In this document: positions 53,465 to 63,570 of the stretch, piece by piece
How the letters are laid out: every line of letters starts with the position of its first letter
Numbering within the stretch: position 1 is the first letter of the stretch
Source: JAZKFT01 sp039925965
GTDB taxonomy: Bacteria > Bacteroidota > Bacteroidia > Chitinophagales > Chitinophagaceae
Length of the DNA stretch: 64,000 bases
Assembly: GCA_039925965.1 (NCBI GenBank)
Contig: JBDSXW010000127.1
Span: 124,001-188,000, forward strand
Reading direction: 5' to 3'
Notes under the pieces: model-generated
Databases searched by the model: none
Told to the model about the DNA's origin: nothing
The model's input: only the letters and a program-made list of their open reading frames with translations
Translations under genes and position numbers: made by a program

Positions 53465-53932
53465 AAGCAATTGATTTAAGTGTTTTTAGTGTAATCAAAA
53501 AAATACTGCATAAAAACGCATTTGTCATGCAGCTTGTCAAATTTGAGAAAAAAAAAGTTGAATTTCAATAGTTAATGTGCACATGGTGTGGATTGATGTT
53601 GCAATAATATTCGATAATGACAATTGCCGTCTGAAAAAAGCTGCAAAAAAATGCAAAGAAAACAGTTTCAAATAGCGACCGGGAGCTGATGGACATCCGG
53701 ATGAAGAGGATAAGGCGGCTACGGGCGGATTGTATTTTCGCCTGGAAAGAAAATTAGGCTGGATGCAATTGATAGGGCAGATAAAGGATAGCATATATTA
53801 AGGCGGAGAAACAAAAATGGCCAATGCCAGTTTCATCCGCCTGATCCGCTTTTCTATTGACAAAAAGACTGCTTGCAGACACATGAAGGGAAGCAGCATA
53901 AGAGTGAGAGCGGCTTTTTTTTTGTCAGGCAT
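53465..53932. other. Upstream region of susC
   Basis: A 468-base gap that should contain the susC promoter (minus strand). It is AT-rich near the gene. I see no sigma or anti-sigma gene next to susC. A T9 run at about 53915 precedes the intron-like RNA. Confidence 0.4.
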
Positions 53933-54530
53933 GTATATCAGCTATAGGGTGCAAGTCCCGAATACGCTTTACAGCAGGGAGTATTAGCCAATAGCAAGGG
54001 TGTCCGCCGTGAGGTGGAATTGAAGGAAGCCGGCGGCAAACATTCGTGCTTACGAACAGGAACTTCATATCAGGCGTGGTAGCGTGGGTGATATTGCAAA
54101 ACAAACAAAAGCCCCATATTGTACGGAATGCTATTGCGTAAATGAAGAGGCTGCATGAATGGAAAGCGGATATACTTACCCTGAGAGGCCTGCGTAGAAG
54201 CTGGCGGAGGTATGAGCGAATGCCGAATCGGCAACACCGGTTAGATTAAAGAATAATGGGATGGTGTATGCAGAAGTCAGCCGAGATCATAGTAAGCTGG
54301 CAACGAACCGTCTCCCGGTCAAACAGGCACGGGACGGAGGTCTCACCGAAGGACGAAGGACTGAATGTTAGAATGGCGAAAGGAATGGACTTGTTTATGG
54401 CAAAGCGTTCTACAACCGAACCCCATTAGTGAACTACCTGTATGAGGATAGGCCGGATAGCCGAAAGTAAAATTTCGGAGGAGTTGAGCCGCACCATACA
54501 ACATGAAGTAAATGGCAGAACCGGGGTCGG
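53933..54530 (+). other. Group II intron-like RNA remnant
   Basis: Blocks typical of group II intron domain I are in order: AGGGTGCAAGTCCCG (about 53945), GGTGTCCGCCGTGAGGTGGA (54000), GAAGGAAGCCGGCGGCAAA, ACGAACAGGAACTTCATAT (54052), and later GGTCTCACCGAAGGACGAA (54340). I find neither a reverse-transcriptase frame nor a convincing domain V after about 54500, where GAGCCGCAC begins but its partner is missing. It is either truncated or an ORF-less intron. The exact ends are not certain. Confidence 0.65.
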
Positions 54531-54801
54531 TAACAACTAATACTACCTTCTTGTACAACAGCATAGCAAAACTTCATAGAAAACTTATTGTAAGCACCCT
54601 TATTTATGGGTTTCTCTTTCTGTTCAAAACAAAAGATCTGCCTTCAATGTCGGGCACTAAAAAACAAGCCCTCCGCCTAGGTGTCATCACTGGCCTGATG
54701 CCGTCATCTATACAATGATGTTATAAATTATTTGTATGTTGTGTTCAGTGGTACGGTTGGGCAAAACGAAAGCTTCGTTTTAGGCTGAATGCGCTGGTTC
54801 T

Positions 54802-56172
54802 TTAGGTTTCGATTTGTTGCCCTTCGCTTTTATGTATCTCATTGATATATTGGTCTTTCAAATGGTCATAAAAGGAATGTTTGCTTGCTAAGGTTGCAAT
54901 CAAATTGGAAAACAATGCTGTCAACATAATATAAAAAATAACATTGTGGCTGTTGGTCATTTCCAAAACAAGAATGGAAGAAGTAAATGGGCTTCTGGTA
55001 ATGCTTGTTAAAAAACCTGTCATTCCACATAATATGATAAGATTGGTTTCTGTGTCAGATAGGTGAAACCAACCTGCAAATACTGCACCAATACTCGCTC
55101 CGGCACTTAATGATGGTGCAAAAATGCCTCCGGAGGCGCCTGTGGAAAAAGACAGGATTGGTCCAAACGTTCTTAAAATGGGCAAATACCATTCTACATG
55201 CTTGTGATCAGTGAACAACGTGTTTACCATTATTTCTTTCCCTGAACCAAAGGTTTGACTATCCACAAAAACTGCAAGTGCGGTAATAATAAGTCCGCAA
55301 ATAGCCACATAACATATTGTATGTAAATTATTTTTCAGGTTTCTCTTCCTTCTAAAAAGATAGAGGATGGTACTTCCCATTGCACTGCCTGCAAGCCCTG
55401 TGATGATCGCAATTGGGATGGTTAAAAGAATGATCCAGGGAGGTATTCCGCCCAGGCTTGGGTAACCCAAATAAAGATAGGGACCTAAGAAATTCAGTGC
55501 TGTTAGTCCCGCTATAATTACGCCGGTAAGCAATGCCGATTTGAAAAAACTAAAATGCGTTTTGGTGAGTTCTTCAATGGCAAAAACAATACCACCCAAT
55601 GGCGTGTTGAATGCTGCCGCAAGTCCTGCGGCAGCACCCGTCACAATCATATTTCGTTTAGAGATTTTTGGATACCATGAAGGCAATATGTCATTTATTT
55701 TTTTGAAAATAGCAGCCGAGATTTGAATGGTAGGACCTTCTCTGCCAATTACACCACCTCCAAAAACCATAATGATGCTGGAAAGTATTTTTATAAATAT
55801 TACCCTCAAACTGAGCAGCACATTTACCTTATAGGCATGTTTGGGATTGGTTAATTCAATGGCAGCACTTACTTGCGGTATGCCGCTGCCCCTTGCATAG
55901 GGTGCATATTTTGAAACGATCCACCAAGCCAAAACAAAACAGGTGGGCGTGATAATGAAAAATGCCCAACTTGTTTTTTCGTAAATGAGATGCGTTCCCA
56001 GTTCTGCCCAAAAAAACAATTTCGCATATAAAACTGCAACTCCACCAGATATAAAAGCACCCGCCCAAAATGGCAAAGCATTAAGCAAGTTCTTTTTAAT
56101 GCTATCATTCTTTATTAAGTCAAACTTGGATTTTAATATTTTTTTAGTCTTGTCTAAATAATTCATCATCAT
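54802..56172 (-). CDS. CLC-family chloride channel/antiporter
   Basis: A 456-residue membrane protein with the three CLC selectivity motifs: GSGIPQ (95-100), GREGP (143-147, with the gating Glu) and GASGGIFAPSL (about 343). No C-terminal CBS domains. The gating Glu is kept, so Cl-/H+ exchange is possible. It can help acid resistance or Cl- balance. Three possible ATG starts lie in a row. The 271 bases between it and the intron remnant hold nothing I recognise. Confidence 0.95.
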   Translation of the reverse strand: MMMNYLDKTKKILKSKFDLIKNDSIKKNLLNALPFWAGAFISGGVAVLYAKLFFWAELGTHLIYEKTSWAFFIITPTCFVLAWWIVSKYAPYARGSGIPQVSAAIELTNPKHAYKVNVLLSLRVIFIKILSSIIMVFGGGVIGREGPTIQISAAIFKKINDILPSWYPKISKRNMIVTGAAAGLAAAFNTPLGGIVFAIEELTKTHFSFFKSALLTGVIIAGLTALNFLGPYLYLGYPSLGGIPPWIILLTIPIAIITGLAGSAMGSTILYLFRRKRNLKNNLHTICYVAICGLIITALAVFVDSQTFGSGKEIMVNTLFTDHKHVEWYLPILRTFGPILSFSTGASGGIFAPSLSAGASIGAVFAGWFHLSDTETNLIILCGMTGFLTSITRSPFTSSILVLEMTNSHNVIFYIMLTALFSNLIATLASKHSFYDHLKDQYINEIHKSEGQQIET

Positions 56173-56605
56173 ATTTAAGGTATGTTCCCCAGGGGTTGCA
56201 GCGATCAGTCAAGGCTTTTTAATGGCGGGAATTTAGGTATCTGTTCGACTGGAACCGATCTGGATTGAGGCGCAAATGTACAAGTTAAGCCTAAAAGTTC
56301 TGCGATGTTTGTGGAGTCCGAACCGTACATTCCGATGCTAATTCTTGAGATCGGGCTTTGCATCGATGCCCTTTCCCCGCAATGGCAGCTGTTTGAAGCA
56401 ATGTGCCAGTAGCAGGATTTTCCCGGCCTGGTACCTGGCGGTTGGCAAGTAATGTAAAAACAAAGGCAGGTAACGCCATGGGATTTTTGCTTTTATTTTG
56501 CAAAGCATTCTCAGGTGCGTATTTCACAAACAAAAGCCGATACACTAATAGAGCAATTTACATTTGTGGCGGAGTGGATGCGGGAAATTTTCTTACGCCG
56601 TAACT
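56173..56605. other. Spacer upstream of the CLC gene
   Basis: 433 bases without a good gene. An 84-codon minus-strand frame (56291-56545) has no protein-like pattern, so I did not call it. TACATTTG at about 56551 resembles a -7 element on the plus strand, but no gene follows. Confidence 0.35.
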
Positions 56606-57112
56606 TTACTCCAAACGAAATATTTTTAATATCTGCCACTGCCCGCCGTCAACTTGTTCGATAAGTGAAACAGTCTTGAATGTTAAATGGGTCGGTAAGT
56701 TTGCCTTTTTAAGGGTCTTAAAAATTTCATCTGTACAAGTAGCGTTCCTTGGATGCATTAATGTGATATGCGGTTCATGTCGTCTTGTACTGTAGATCTC
56801 CGATCCTTTTAAAATGCTTTTGCGCAACTGATAAAATGCACAATTGTCATTGGTTGCTGGGATTAGAACACCTTTTCCATTGTCAAACATTACTATCTGG
56901 CCAAATTGTATGGTCACTTTTTGACGGCCAGGGGTTGATAAGTTGTCCAGAACTTTATCAATGGTTCTTATTTCATCCTCTCTGCAAATTGTGACATGGC
57001 AATCAATTAGCGCTCTTTGTACTGGATTAAATCGTTTGCGGATTCTTTCAATTTCTTCTGAGTCTTTTTCTTCGACGAATAAGGTTAGTTGTTGTCTTTT
57101 ACTTTTTGCCAC
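56606..57112 (-). CDS. 2H phosphoesterase (2'-5' RNA ligase-like)
   Basis: A 168-residue protein with two HxT motifs, HVT (39-41) and HIT (115-117), at the spacing of 2H phosphoesterases. ILKGSEIYSTRRHEPHITL is the usual second-motif context. These enzymes handle 2',3'-cyclic phosphates or 2'-5' bonds in RNA. It begins 110 bases from the 3' end of the nitroreductase gene on the same strand. Confidence 0.9.
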   Translation of the reverse strand: MAKSKRQQLTLFVEEKDSEEIERIRKRFNPVQRALIDCHVTICREDEIRTIDKVLDNLSTPGRQKVTIQFGQIVMFDNGKGVLIPATNDNCAFYQLRKSILKGSEIYSTRRHEPHITLMHPRNATCTDEIFKTLKKANLPTHLTFKTVSLIEQVDGGQWQILKIFRLE

Positions 57113-57221
57113 ACATAAGGTATTTGTAGGTTTAATTTTTCGGGACGGTCTGTAAACTTGCCTTCAATACTATGTTGTAACCTGAGGTATAGTTTTGCAA
57201 TATCAGCTATCCGTTACCCTC

Positions 57222-57902
57222 TTAAATCCAGACGCAAATTTCAGAAATATTCTTCCTTTTCAAATCTGGCACCCAACATGTTGCTGCAGGATAACCAACA
57301 GGGATTACTAAAAAGGGTTTCTCATTTTCGGGCCGGTTTAAAATTTTCGATAAAAAATTCATTGGGCTTGGAGTATGCGTTAATGCAACCAAACCTGCAT
57401 CATGAATTGCAGTGAGCAAAAATCCGCAGGCAATGCCGCAACTTTCGGTTACGTAGTAATTTTGATGTTTGTAATTATTTTCTTCAAGTTCATAGCTTCT
57501 TTTAAAAACAACAATAAGATAAGGTGCAGTTTCTAAAAATGGTTTACGCCAGTCAGTTCCTATGGGTTGCAGATCTCTAAGCCATTCACCAGTCATTCTT
57601 TTTTCGTAACTCTCCTTTTCTTCTTTTTCAGCCGCGACTCGGATTTGCTTTTTCACTTCTGAATTTTTTACCACACAAAATGTCCAGGGTTGTTTGTGTG
57701 CGCCGGAAGGTGCCGTGGATGCAGAAAGAATAATGTTTTCAATGATTTTTTCAGGAATTGGTTTCTCTGAAAAATCTCGAACTGTTCTACGGGTGTTCAT
57801 CCAGTCAAAAAATAGTTGGGAACGGGTAGCCATTTCATTAACGTCATAAGTTTTTTTTGTGTATGATACAAAAGGAAAGTTATCAATGAGTTTTTTGAGC
57901 AT
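57222..57902 (-). CDS. Nitroreductase-family flavoprotein
   Basis: A 226-residue protein; a later start at 57833 (MATRSQLFF) is also possible. Motifs are RRTVRDFSEKPI (FMN phosphate site), SASTAPSGAHKQPW and the C-terminal PVGYPA. It resembles the iodotyrosine-deiodinase/nitroreductase group (FMN-dependent reductases). The substrate is not predictable. Confidence 0.9.
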   Translation of the reverse strand: MLKKLIDNFPFVSYTKKTYDVNEMATRSQLFFDWMNTRRTVRDFSEKPIPEKIIENIILSASTAPSGAHKQPWTFCVVKNSEVKKQIRVAAEKEEKESYEKRMTGEWLRDLQPIGTDWRKPFLETAPYLIVVFKRSYELEENNYKHQNYYVTESCGIACGFLLTAIHDAGLVALTHTPSPMNFLSKILNRPENEKPFLVIPVGYPAATCWVPDLKRKNISEICVWI

Positions 57903-58216
57903 GTCGTTTTAGAGTTAGTTGTTGCCTTTTAGTATTGCAAAGAAAGTTGGAGGGATTTTGTGTTGGGCTGGAAATTATAGTGGTAAGCGCTATACAAAAG
58001 CTGAAAAATGTTACGAAAGCTGAAGTTAACAACAAATTCCCGGAACCTGAGCTGATATTGATTTGCTGATGAGCGCCGAATATCCAGTTATGATATTCCA
58101 CTTACACTTGTTATGCTACACCTTTGGTTGATTTAGAAGCCGCTGTATTTCCGTTGCGCCTTTGTTTTGCATTACAACTGAATACAAATGCTTATGCAAA
58201 AACAAGCTACCAATTG
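57903..58216. other. Spacer after the broken amidohydrolase
   Basis: 314 bases on the 3' side of the truncated amidohydrolase. None of the three minus-strand frames continues the amidohydrolase sequence, so the missing C-terminus is not nearby. Confidence 0.5.
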
Positions 58217-58873
58217 TCAACAGAAACCGGCCTTGTATAACTGGAAAACCATATCGTCCAGCATGGGCCAACCTGCGTGCATAATATATAAGCGTAATTT
58301 TGGATGGCGAATAAATACTTCTTCAAGCAAAAGGGGATTACTTAAACGTGAACGATAGTCGGTAGTGTAAGCAATGCCTGGTGGGCCGGGTCCCATGTGA
58401 ATGCCAATTGGGATATCGTACTCCTCTGCTAATTTATACAAAGGCTCCATAGTAGAATCTGATGGTGAGACACCCATGTATTGGGTAACAATTTCGGCTA
58501 AGACTTTGACTTCCCCTGATATTATTCTTTGGCGTAAACGTTCAATATGGTCAATAGTGAATGGTTCAAATGATTCATAGCCGTTAATAAACCTGTCAGG
58601 AGCAACAGTTTTCCATTTTAATACTGTTTCAGGTGAGCCGCTGATTACGGCTTTTACCACATTGTACCTATCCATGGCGGCTAAACTTTGGCGCAGCAGT
58701 TCTTGACTGCTTCCGGGTCGCTTAAATTTCGAAGGGTACCAGGCTGTATCGTTTTCTACCGGCCAAATGGTGTAAGCATGTAAATGAACATCGATAATAG
58801 GCAGATGTTTCTGGGCAAAATTATTTCCTGTAAACAATAGGAAACAAATTAATGAGCACTTAAAACATTTCAT
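58217..58873 (-). pseudogene. Amidohydrolase (metal-dependent hydrolase), C-terminally truncated
   Basis: The 218-residue frame has a signal peptide (NNFAQ) and an amidohydrolase-2 barrel: IIDVHLHAYTIWP (metal HxH), GIHMGPGPPG and YIMHAGWPMLDDMVFQLYK. It then ends abruptly with AGFC and a stop. Family members continue for about 80-110 residues, including the catalytic Asp. The last barrel strands are missing, so activity is doubtful. Amidohydrolases of this type also occur in L-fucose/L-rhamnose clusters, which fits the surroundings. Confidence 0.8.
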
Positions 58874-58916
58874 CTTAATTTGTTTTTGAGTGATGAATAA
58901 ACAAAGGAGTTGTATA

Positions 58917-60308
58917 CTAATTCTTCAACATAACATTTTCCAATTTTCTCAACCGGGCTTCAAGCTCTTCGTTTTTCATTTTCAAATTTTCATTCTCCGC
59001 TTTCAATGCCGCCGTTCGTTTTTCCAAAGCCTGTATAGCGATGAAGCTAACGCCCAGGAAATCCTGTTGATTGATCAAGGTATCGCAACCAATTCTTCCA
59101 AGTTTATCGTTACCAAATGCTGCATAAAAGTCTTGCGCCATAGGCCCGTAATGCCTGAATGTTTTTGGGTCCTGTGTTTTATAATTCCAGGAGCTGAGTG
59201 GCATTTTTTCTATCTTTTGAAGGAACGACTCACCATTTACTGGTAAGAAGTTTTCTTTTAACCGTACATCACTTGCCGCAGTCCAACTATTTTGCCCGAA
59301 CGGCAACTGCACCCCTATATCAGCCCCGGAATTACTGGAGATCAAATAATAACCTCCGTTAAAACGGGCAACATATTGGTCGGGGGTTCCGACAACCCTT
59401 AATCCGCGGTTAAAAGGATCACTATCCCCAAAAAAGAAAGCGCCTTGTTTACCATTGGTAGAAAGATTGGTACCGGCAGCGAATGACCTGTTTCCGCTGG
59501 CGGTTGTGTTGATTCCCATCGATACAGCTGCAAGGCCGCTGGCGATTGTAAATTGTCCTGTTGCCAGCGAAGATTGTGCACTCGCCGTGGTATTAACGCC
59601 CATAGCCACAGCATACAGTGCGCTGGCGCTGGTTCCTCCTCCCATTGCCGTAGCGGCTTCGCCACTGGCAGCTGTATTTAATCCCATAGACGTAGCATAC
59701 TGTCCGGAAGCAAGTGTGTGGTCTCCCATAGCAGTGGCTGATATGTTTGTTGCTGAGGTATAGAATCCCATGGAAGTGGAGGAACTCCCGCTGGCGGTTG
59801 TGGATGAACCCATTGCAGTAGCACTGTTGCCGCTGGCCGTATTAATATTTCCCATCGCAGTAGCGACGCTGCCGGTGGCTTTATTGCCACTTCCCATTGC
59901 TGTTGATTGAATACCACTGGCGGTGTTATTAAAGCCTATCGCTAATGAACCAAAATTGCTGGCAATAGTTCCACCACCGATTGCTATAGCATGGGTTCCG
60001 GACGCCCTTGCATCATAACCAGCAGCAAACGAATATTTACCTATGCTATCTGTATCCCATTGCACACCATCTACATATCCCACTCGAAAAGCGGCTTTAG
60101 GTGCATACCACATCATTCTTCTGCCCGGGCCTGTTACCGGTGTATTGCTGGCAGAAGCGGATGGAACGTCGCCAATTGCCGTAAATACGACACTGCTGTC
60201 TGCCACATGCAGTAGCGCCAAAGGGCTTGTGGTGCCAATGCCAACATTTTGCGCCTGCAAAAGCAAAACGGCAAAAGCAAAAACGATAAGAAAGTTAAGC
60301 TGTTTCAT
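58917..60308 (-). CDS. YadA-like head-repeat surface protein with S74 chaperone domain
   Basis: A 463-residue protein with a signal peptide (LLLQAQ) and VGIGTTSPLALLHVADSS, a common Bacteroidota tail-fibre-like start. Residues about 90-290 are 14-residue repeats such as TASGNSATAMGSST and TASGEAATAMGGGT, which form a left-handed trimeric beta-roll as in YadA heads. The C-terminal part has SDVRLKENF, the S74 endosialidase-type intramolecular chaperone that folds trimers and cleaves itself off. A Leu/Glu heptad coiled coil ends it (LKAENENLKMKNEELEARL). There is no membrane anchor domain. Confidence 0.93.
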   Translation of the reverse strand: MKQLNFLIVFAFAVLLLQAQNVGIGTTSPLALLHVADSSVVFTAIGDVPSASASNTPVTGPGRRMMWYAPKAAFRVGYVDGVQWDTDSIGKYSFAAGYDARASGTHAIAIGGGTIASNFGSLAIGFNNTASGIQSTAMGSGNKATGSVATAMGNINTASGNSATAMGSSTTASGSSSTSMGFYTSATNISATAMGDHTLASGQYATSMGLNTAASGEAATAMGGGTSASALYAVAMGVNTTASAQSSLATGQFTIASGLAAVSMGINTTASGNRSFAAGTNLSTNGKQGAFFFGDSDPFNRGLRVVGTPDQYVARFNGGYYLISSNSGADIGVQLPFGQNSWTAASDVRLKENFLPVNGESFLQKIEKMPLSSWNYKTQDPKTFRHYGPMAQDFYAAFGNDKLGRIGCDTLINQQDFLGVSFIAIQALEKRTAALKAENENLKMKNEELEARLRKLENVMLKN

Positions 60309-61941
60309 AATACTACATTTTAGTGCGCTGAAAGTACTTTTTAAATGCGATATTTCTAATGCCGCGACCTATATTATTCAGTATTCTTTTGCCCTTAAAC
60401 GCTAGGATCGCAGGGAGACAAAAGTGTAACCAGAAAACTAAATTTGTTAAGATTCGGTCAGCCTGTCAAAGACGCTGCGCCGGCGACGCAGGTTCGGAAA
60501 TTGAATATTTATATAAATTATTAATAGACTGCGATATGCAATGGTATAAATTCCTATCAGAAATGAGGAAGGATGAAATGCAATTTTACGAACAGAGAAG
60601 TTGTACTTCCGTAGGTACATAGGCACCGGGATTTCTTTATGAGGCTAAAATAATACCCGGAAATAATCTGAATACAACACTGCATGGCAGTGGCGAAAGT
60701 GGCAATAACGTACCGCCCAATTGGTGCATAGCGGTTCCTGTTTATTAAGGATAGCATTCGTAAAAATTATCCTGCCTTCGTGGTGATCCCGCAATGTTTT
60801 GCCAACAGTACCCGGGCCGATGCCACTGCTACAAAGGATGCTGCGGGCAACTCACTACGGCAGTTTCAAACAGGGGGTGAGCTAACCGTTTTTGGCAGTC
60901 GAAAGCACAAAAAAGCCTGTAAACATTTAAGTCTACAGGTTTTTACGGGTTTTGACTCCCATATTGTCGGGACGAAAAGATTCGATATATATATATATAT
61001 ACCTAAATAATAATTCGTCATAGATTAAAAAATAGTGAACTCATGGAATTACTCACGGACTGCTATTTATAAAAAGAACTTGGGGTAAAGTTAGTTAAGG
61101 AATGTTACAATTATACATCAGGATCCAAATTTCTCCAGAAAATTTCCATAAAATGTAACAATTTCAATTGTGCCTGAATTCAGCACCTCTCAAAAGAAAA
61201 TTTCCGGAACGTCTTTTCAGTTTGTAGTGTTTTAACTACAAAACCTGACGGCTTTATTTCACATATTTGTGACATCCGGGATAAATCCAATATTCTTATG
61301 ACAACCGATATTCAATTAATGCGAACGCCTGATTGCCTACCCTCAGACTGATTTGAGTGCGATATGTTTTTCCTGCGAATGAATGTTTTGTCCTACTTCA
61401 TTGGTGATTGACTACAACTCAAGGAAGATGTACAGATCCGAACAAGTCCTATGAATTACTCGTTTGAATATACACTTATGAAAACAAGTATAAAAAGCAT
61501 GGTTGGAGAGTCGGCGGCAGATATATCCATTATGGGGAAAGGGAATGTGAGCAAGATGTTTATCATGTAAAGTCCGGTTAGAAGTTTTAGGTTTAGGTTT
61601 AAATGTTAGGTATAGCCGGCTCGTTTCCACGGGTTGGCTCTTTTTAAACGGGTATCTGAATCTGGTAATATTTTTTTCAGGACACGGTTTAAATAAAACT
61701 TTCAGTTTTTCGCAAAGATGTAATATGATACTATATTTTTTTGTTGAACAAAGGCCTGAAATTTTAGGTTTTATAATGTTTGACTTTGCCGGGTCCAAGA
61801 ATCAACCGCTTGTGCTCCTAAAAAATAAATTTGAACAAGGTCTAAGCAGCAGAGACCTAAGCTGCATAAATGGCCTTTAAAAACGTCATTTCTCTGGGCC
61901 TGTATCATAGATATCACGAAAAAACATTTAAAAAAAGGGCG
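60309..61941. other. Long spacer of 1.6 kb without a clear gene
   Basis: No frame longer than about 90 codons looks like protein. A hairpin with AAAGCCTGTAAAC and GTCTACAGGTTT (60911-60942) resembles a terminator but follows no identified gene. A TA dinucleotide run lies at 60986-60999. AT content is high at both ends. The region may hold decayed genes or regulatory RNA. Confidence 0.5.
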
Positions 61942-62319
61942 ATGCCAACTATCAATATTCTGATCGCCGATAATCATGCTATTGTCAGAACGGGACTTAA
62001 GTATTTATTGGAGCAACATTTTGGCAATTACCCGGTGGATGAAGCCTATGATTGTCCTACATTGATGAGACAGCTTTGGAAAAAAAACTACACACATCTT
62101 ATCCTGGACCTGCAACTAAAAAATGGTGACGTCATGGAGATATTGAATGCTGTTAGAAAAACGAATATGACCAGGGCCATTATGACCTATTCCACAAGTC
62201 ACGAAATAATTTTGAGCACAAAATTATTTGATATGGGCGACCTGGTTTTCCTGAATAAGCAATCCAGCCAAAATGAAATCATCACAGCGCTCAAACTTTT
62301 CTTTTCCGGCAGGAAATAG
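61942..62319 (+). CDS. Receiver-only response regulator (LuxR/NarL-type receiver)
   Basis: From ATG 61942 (MPTINILIADNHAIVRTGL) it has 125 residues. The receiver has the acidic pocket (AD), the phospho-acceptor Asp in LILDLQLKNGD and the Lys in FLNKQSS. The sequence IADNHAIVRTGLKYLL is typical of NarL/FixJ regulators, which end in a LuxR-type DNA-binding domain. Here a stop follows directly after the receiver, and no HTH is found downstream. It may be a single-domain regulator or a truncation. No histidine kinase lies in the window. Confidence 0.85.
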   Translation: MPTINILIADNHAIVRTGLKYLLEQHFGNYPVDEAYDCPTLMRQLWKKNYTHLILDLQLKNGDVMEILNAVRKTNMTRAIMTYSTSHEIILSTKLFDMGDLVFLNKQSSQNEIITALKLFFSGRK

Positions 62320-62388
62320 CTGGCAGATAACTGGTCATCTGGTGCATTGCAAAGTTGTGGTGCATTAGCCTGCCAATGAACGACCCAG

Positions 62389-63258
62389 TTATAGTCCCTT
62401 TTTGAAAGCAGAGGGTGTTTTATTTGTTACAAGTCTAAAAAATTTATTAAAGTTAGATATGCTGTTGTAACCGCATTCGTAAGCTATCGAGCCGATATTT
62501 ACGTCTTCCTTGGTCATCATTTTGATTGCATTTGCAATCCGTATCTCATTGATAAACTGTATTAAGGTTTTTTGAGTTCTGGCTTTGAAAAACCTGCAAA
62601 AAGCCTGCTTATTCATATTAGCAACTTCGGCAACATCCTCCAGCTTTATGTCGTTTGAGAAGTTTGAAAAAAGGTATTTGAATATCTTATCGATCCGTTC
62701 ATTATCCTTCGTCTGATACGTGTTTGTATAACCCGCACTCGCCAAAAAACTGTATTCATCTGTTGAGCAGAAAATATTCAGGACTTCGAGAAGCGATATT
62801 AAATTATTCGGTCCATCGGCTTCTAACATCGTAAAAATGAGCTTCTTTATTTCTTCTTTTGCCCCGCCATAGAACTTCATCCCTCGTTTTGAAGTCTGCA
62901 GGAACTGCTCTAGTTTTTTAGTGTTGTAGAAGTTCGATAAAAGATCCGTTAGCTTGTCCGGGTTAAAAAATAACGCAATTGAACGTGCATGACCATCTGT
63001 TTTTTCAAACATGGAATCGTCCAGGTTATCATTGTGCCAAACGTGCGGCATGTCTGAGCCCAGGAGTGTGAGCTCACCACTTTCAAAATTTTCAATACAG
63101 TCGCCGACAATTTTATGCCCGGCACTTTCCATGATATAGGTTAGTTGGCATTCCCGGTGAAAATGGAATTCGGTAGAAAAATATGGGCGGTCGATAATTC
63201 GGGTAGTGAAGACTTCTTCCTTCATACCATCCATGATTTTTGCAAAAACAGGCTTCAT
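62389..63258 (-). CDS. AraC-family transcriptional regulator
   Basis: I choose ATG 63258 (MKPVFAKIMDGMKEEVF), giving 289 residues; the frame extends upstream to a GTG at 63336. An N-terminal cupin-like sensor (HFHRECQLTYIMES ... GELTLLGSDMPHVWHND) is followed by two AraC HTH motifs (KLEDVAEVANMNKQAFCRFF and NIGSIAYECGYNSISNFNKF). It is divergent from the L-fuconate-dehydratase-like gene and probably controls it in response to a sugar or sugar acid. Confidence 0.93.
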   Translation of the reverse strand: MKPVFAKIMDGMKEEVFTTRIIDRPYFSTEFHFHRECQLTYIMESAGHKIVGDCIENFESGELTLLGSDMPHVWHNDNLDDSMFEKTDGHARSIALFFNPDKLTDLLSNFYNTKKLEQFLQTSKRGMKFYGGAKEEIKKLIFTMLEADGPNNLISLLEVLNIFCSTDEYSFLASAGYTNTYQTKDNERIDKIFKYLFSNFSNDIKLEDVAEVANMNKQAFCRFFKARTQKTLIQFINEIRIANAIKMMTKEDVNIGSIAYECGYNSISNFNKFFRLVTNKTPSAFKKGL

Positions 63259-63570
63259 ATTAGCTTGAAAGTGAGATGTGCAGATCGTTCCTGCTAATAT
63301 AGAGATATAATTGGTCAATGCCGATGTAAGTTTCACAAGTGTCGAAATTTAGCTTTGTGGGATAAAAGACGATAATGCTTGCTAATACAGTAATTCTATT
63401 AACAGGTGGCTAGGATTTGATTGGAAGCATTAAATGCTATAGCCAGTTATCACATAGACCATTTCACTCCTTATGAAATTGAATTTCCTACGAACATATA
63501 GCCAGCCATAAATCTTTAATGGGAACTTCTTAAGACCTCTTGCTTCTACGAGCGATAAATTAAATAAAAA

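Noticed and set aside
54512..54718. Short frame after the intron-like RNA, considered as an intron-encoded protein
   Set aside because: It is only 68 codons long and shows none of the reverse-transcriptase motifs (no YADD).
56291..56545. An 84-codon minus-strand frame upstream of the CLC gene
   Set aside because: It has no signal, domain or conserved-looking block. I treated it as noncoding.
60986..60999. TA dinucleotide run as an origin or binding site
   Set aside because: The run is too short, with no DnaA-box cluster or partner gene nearby.
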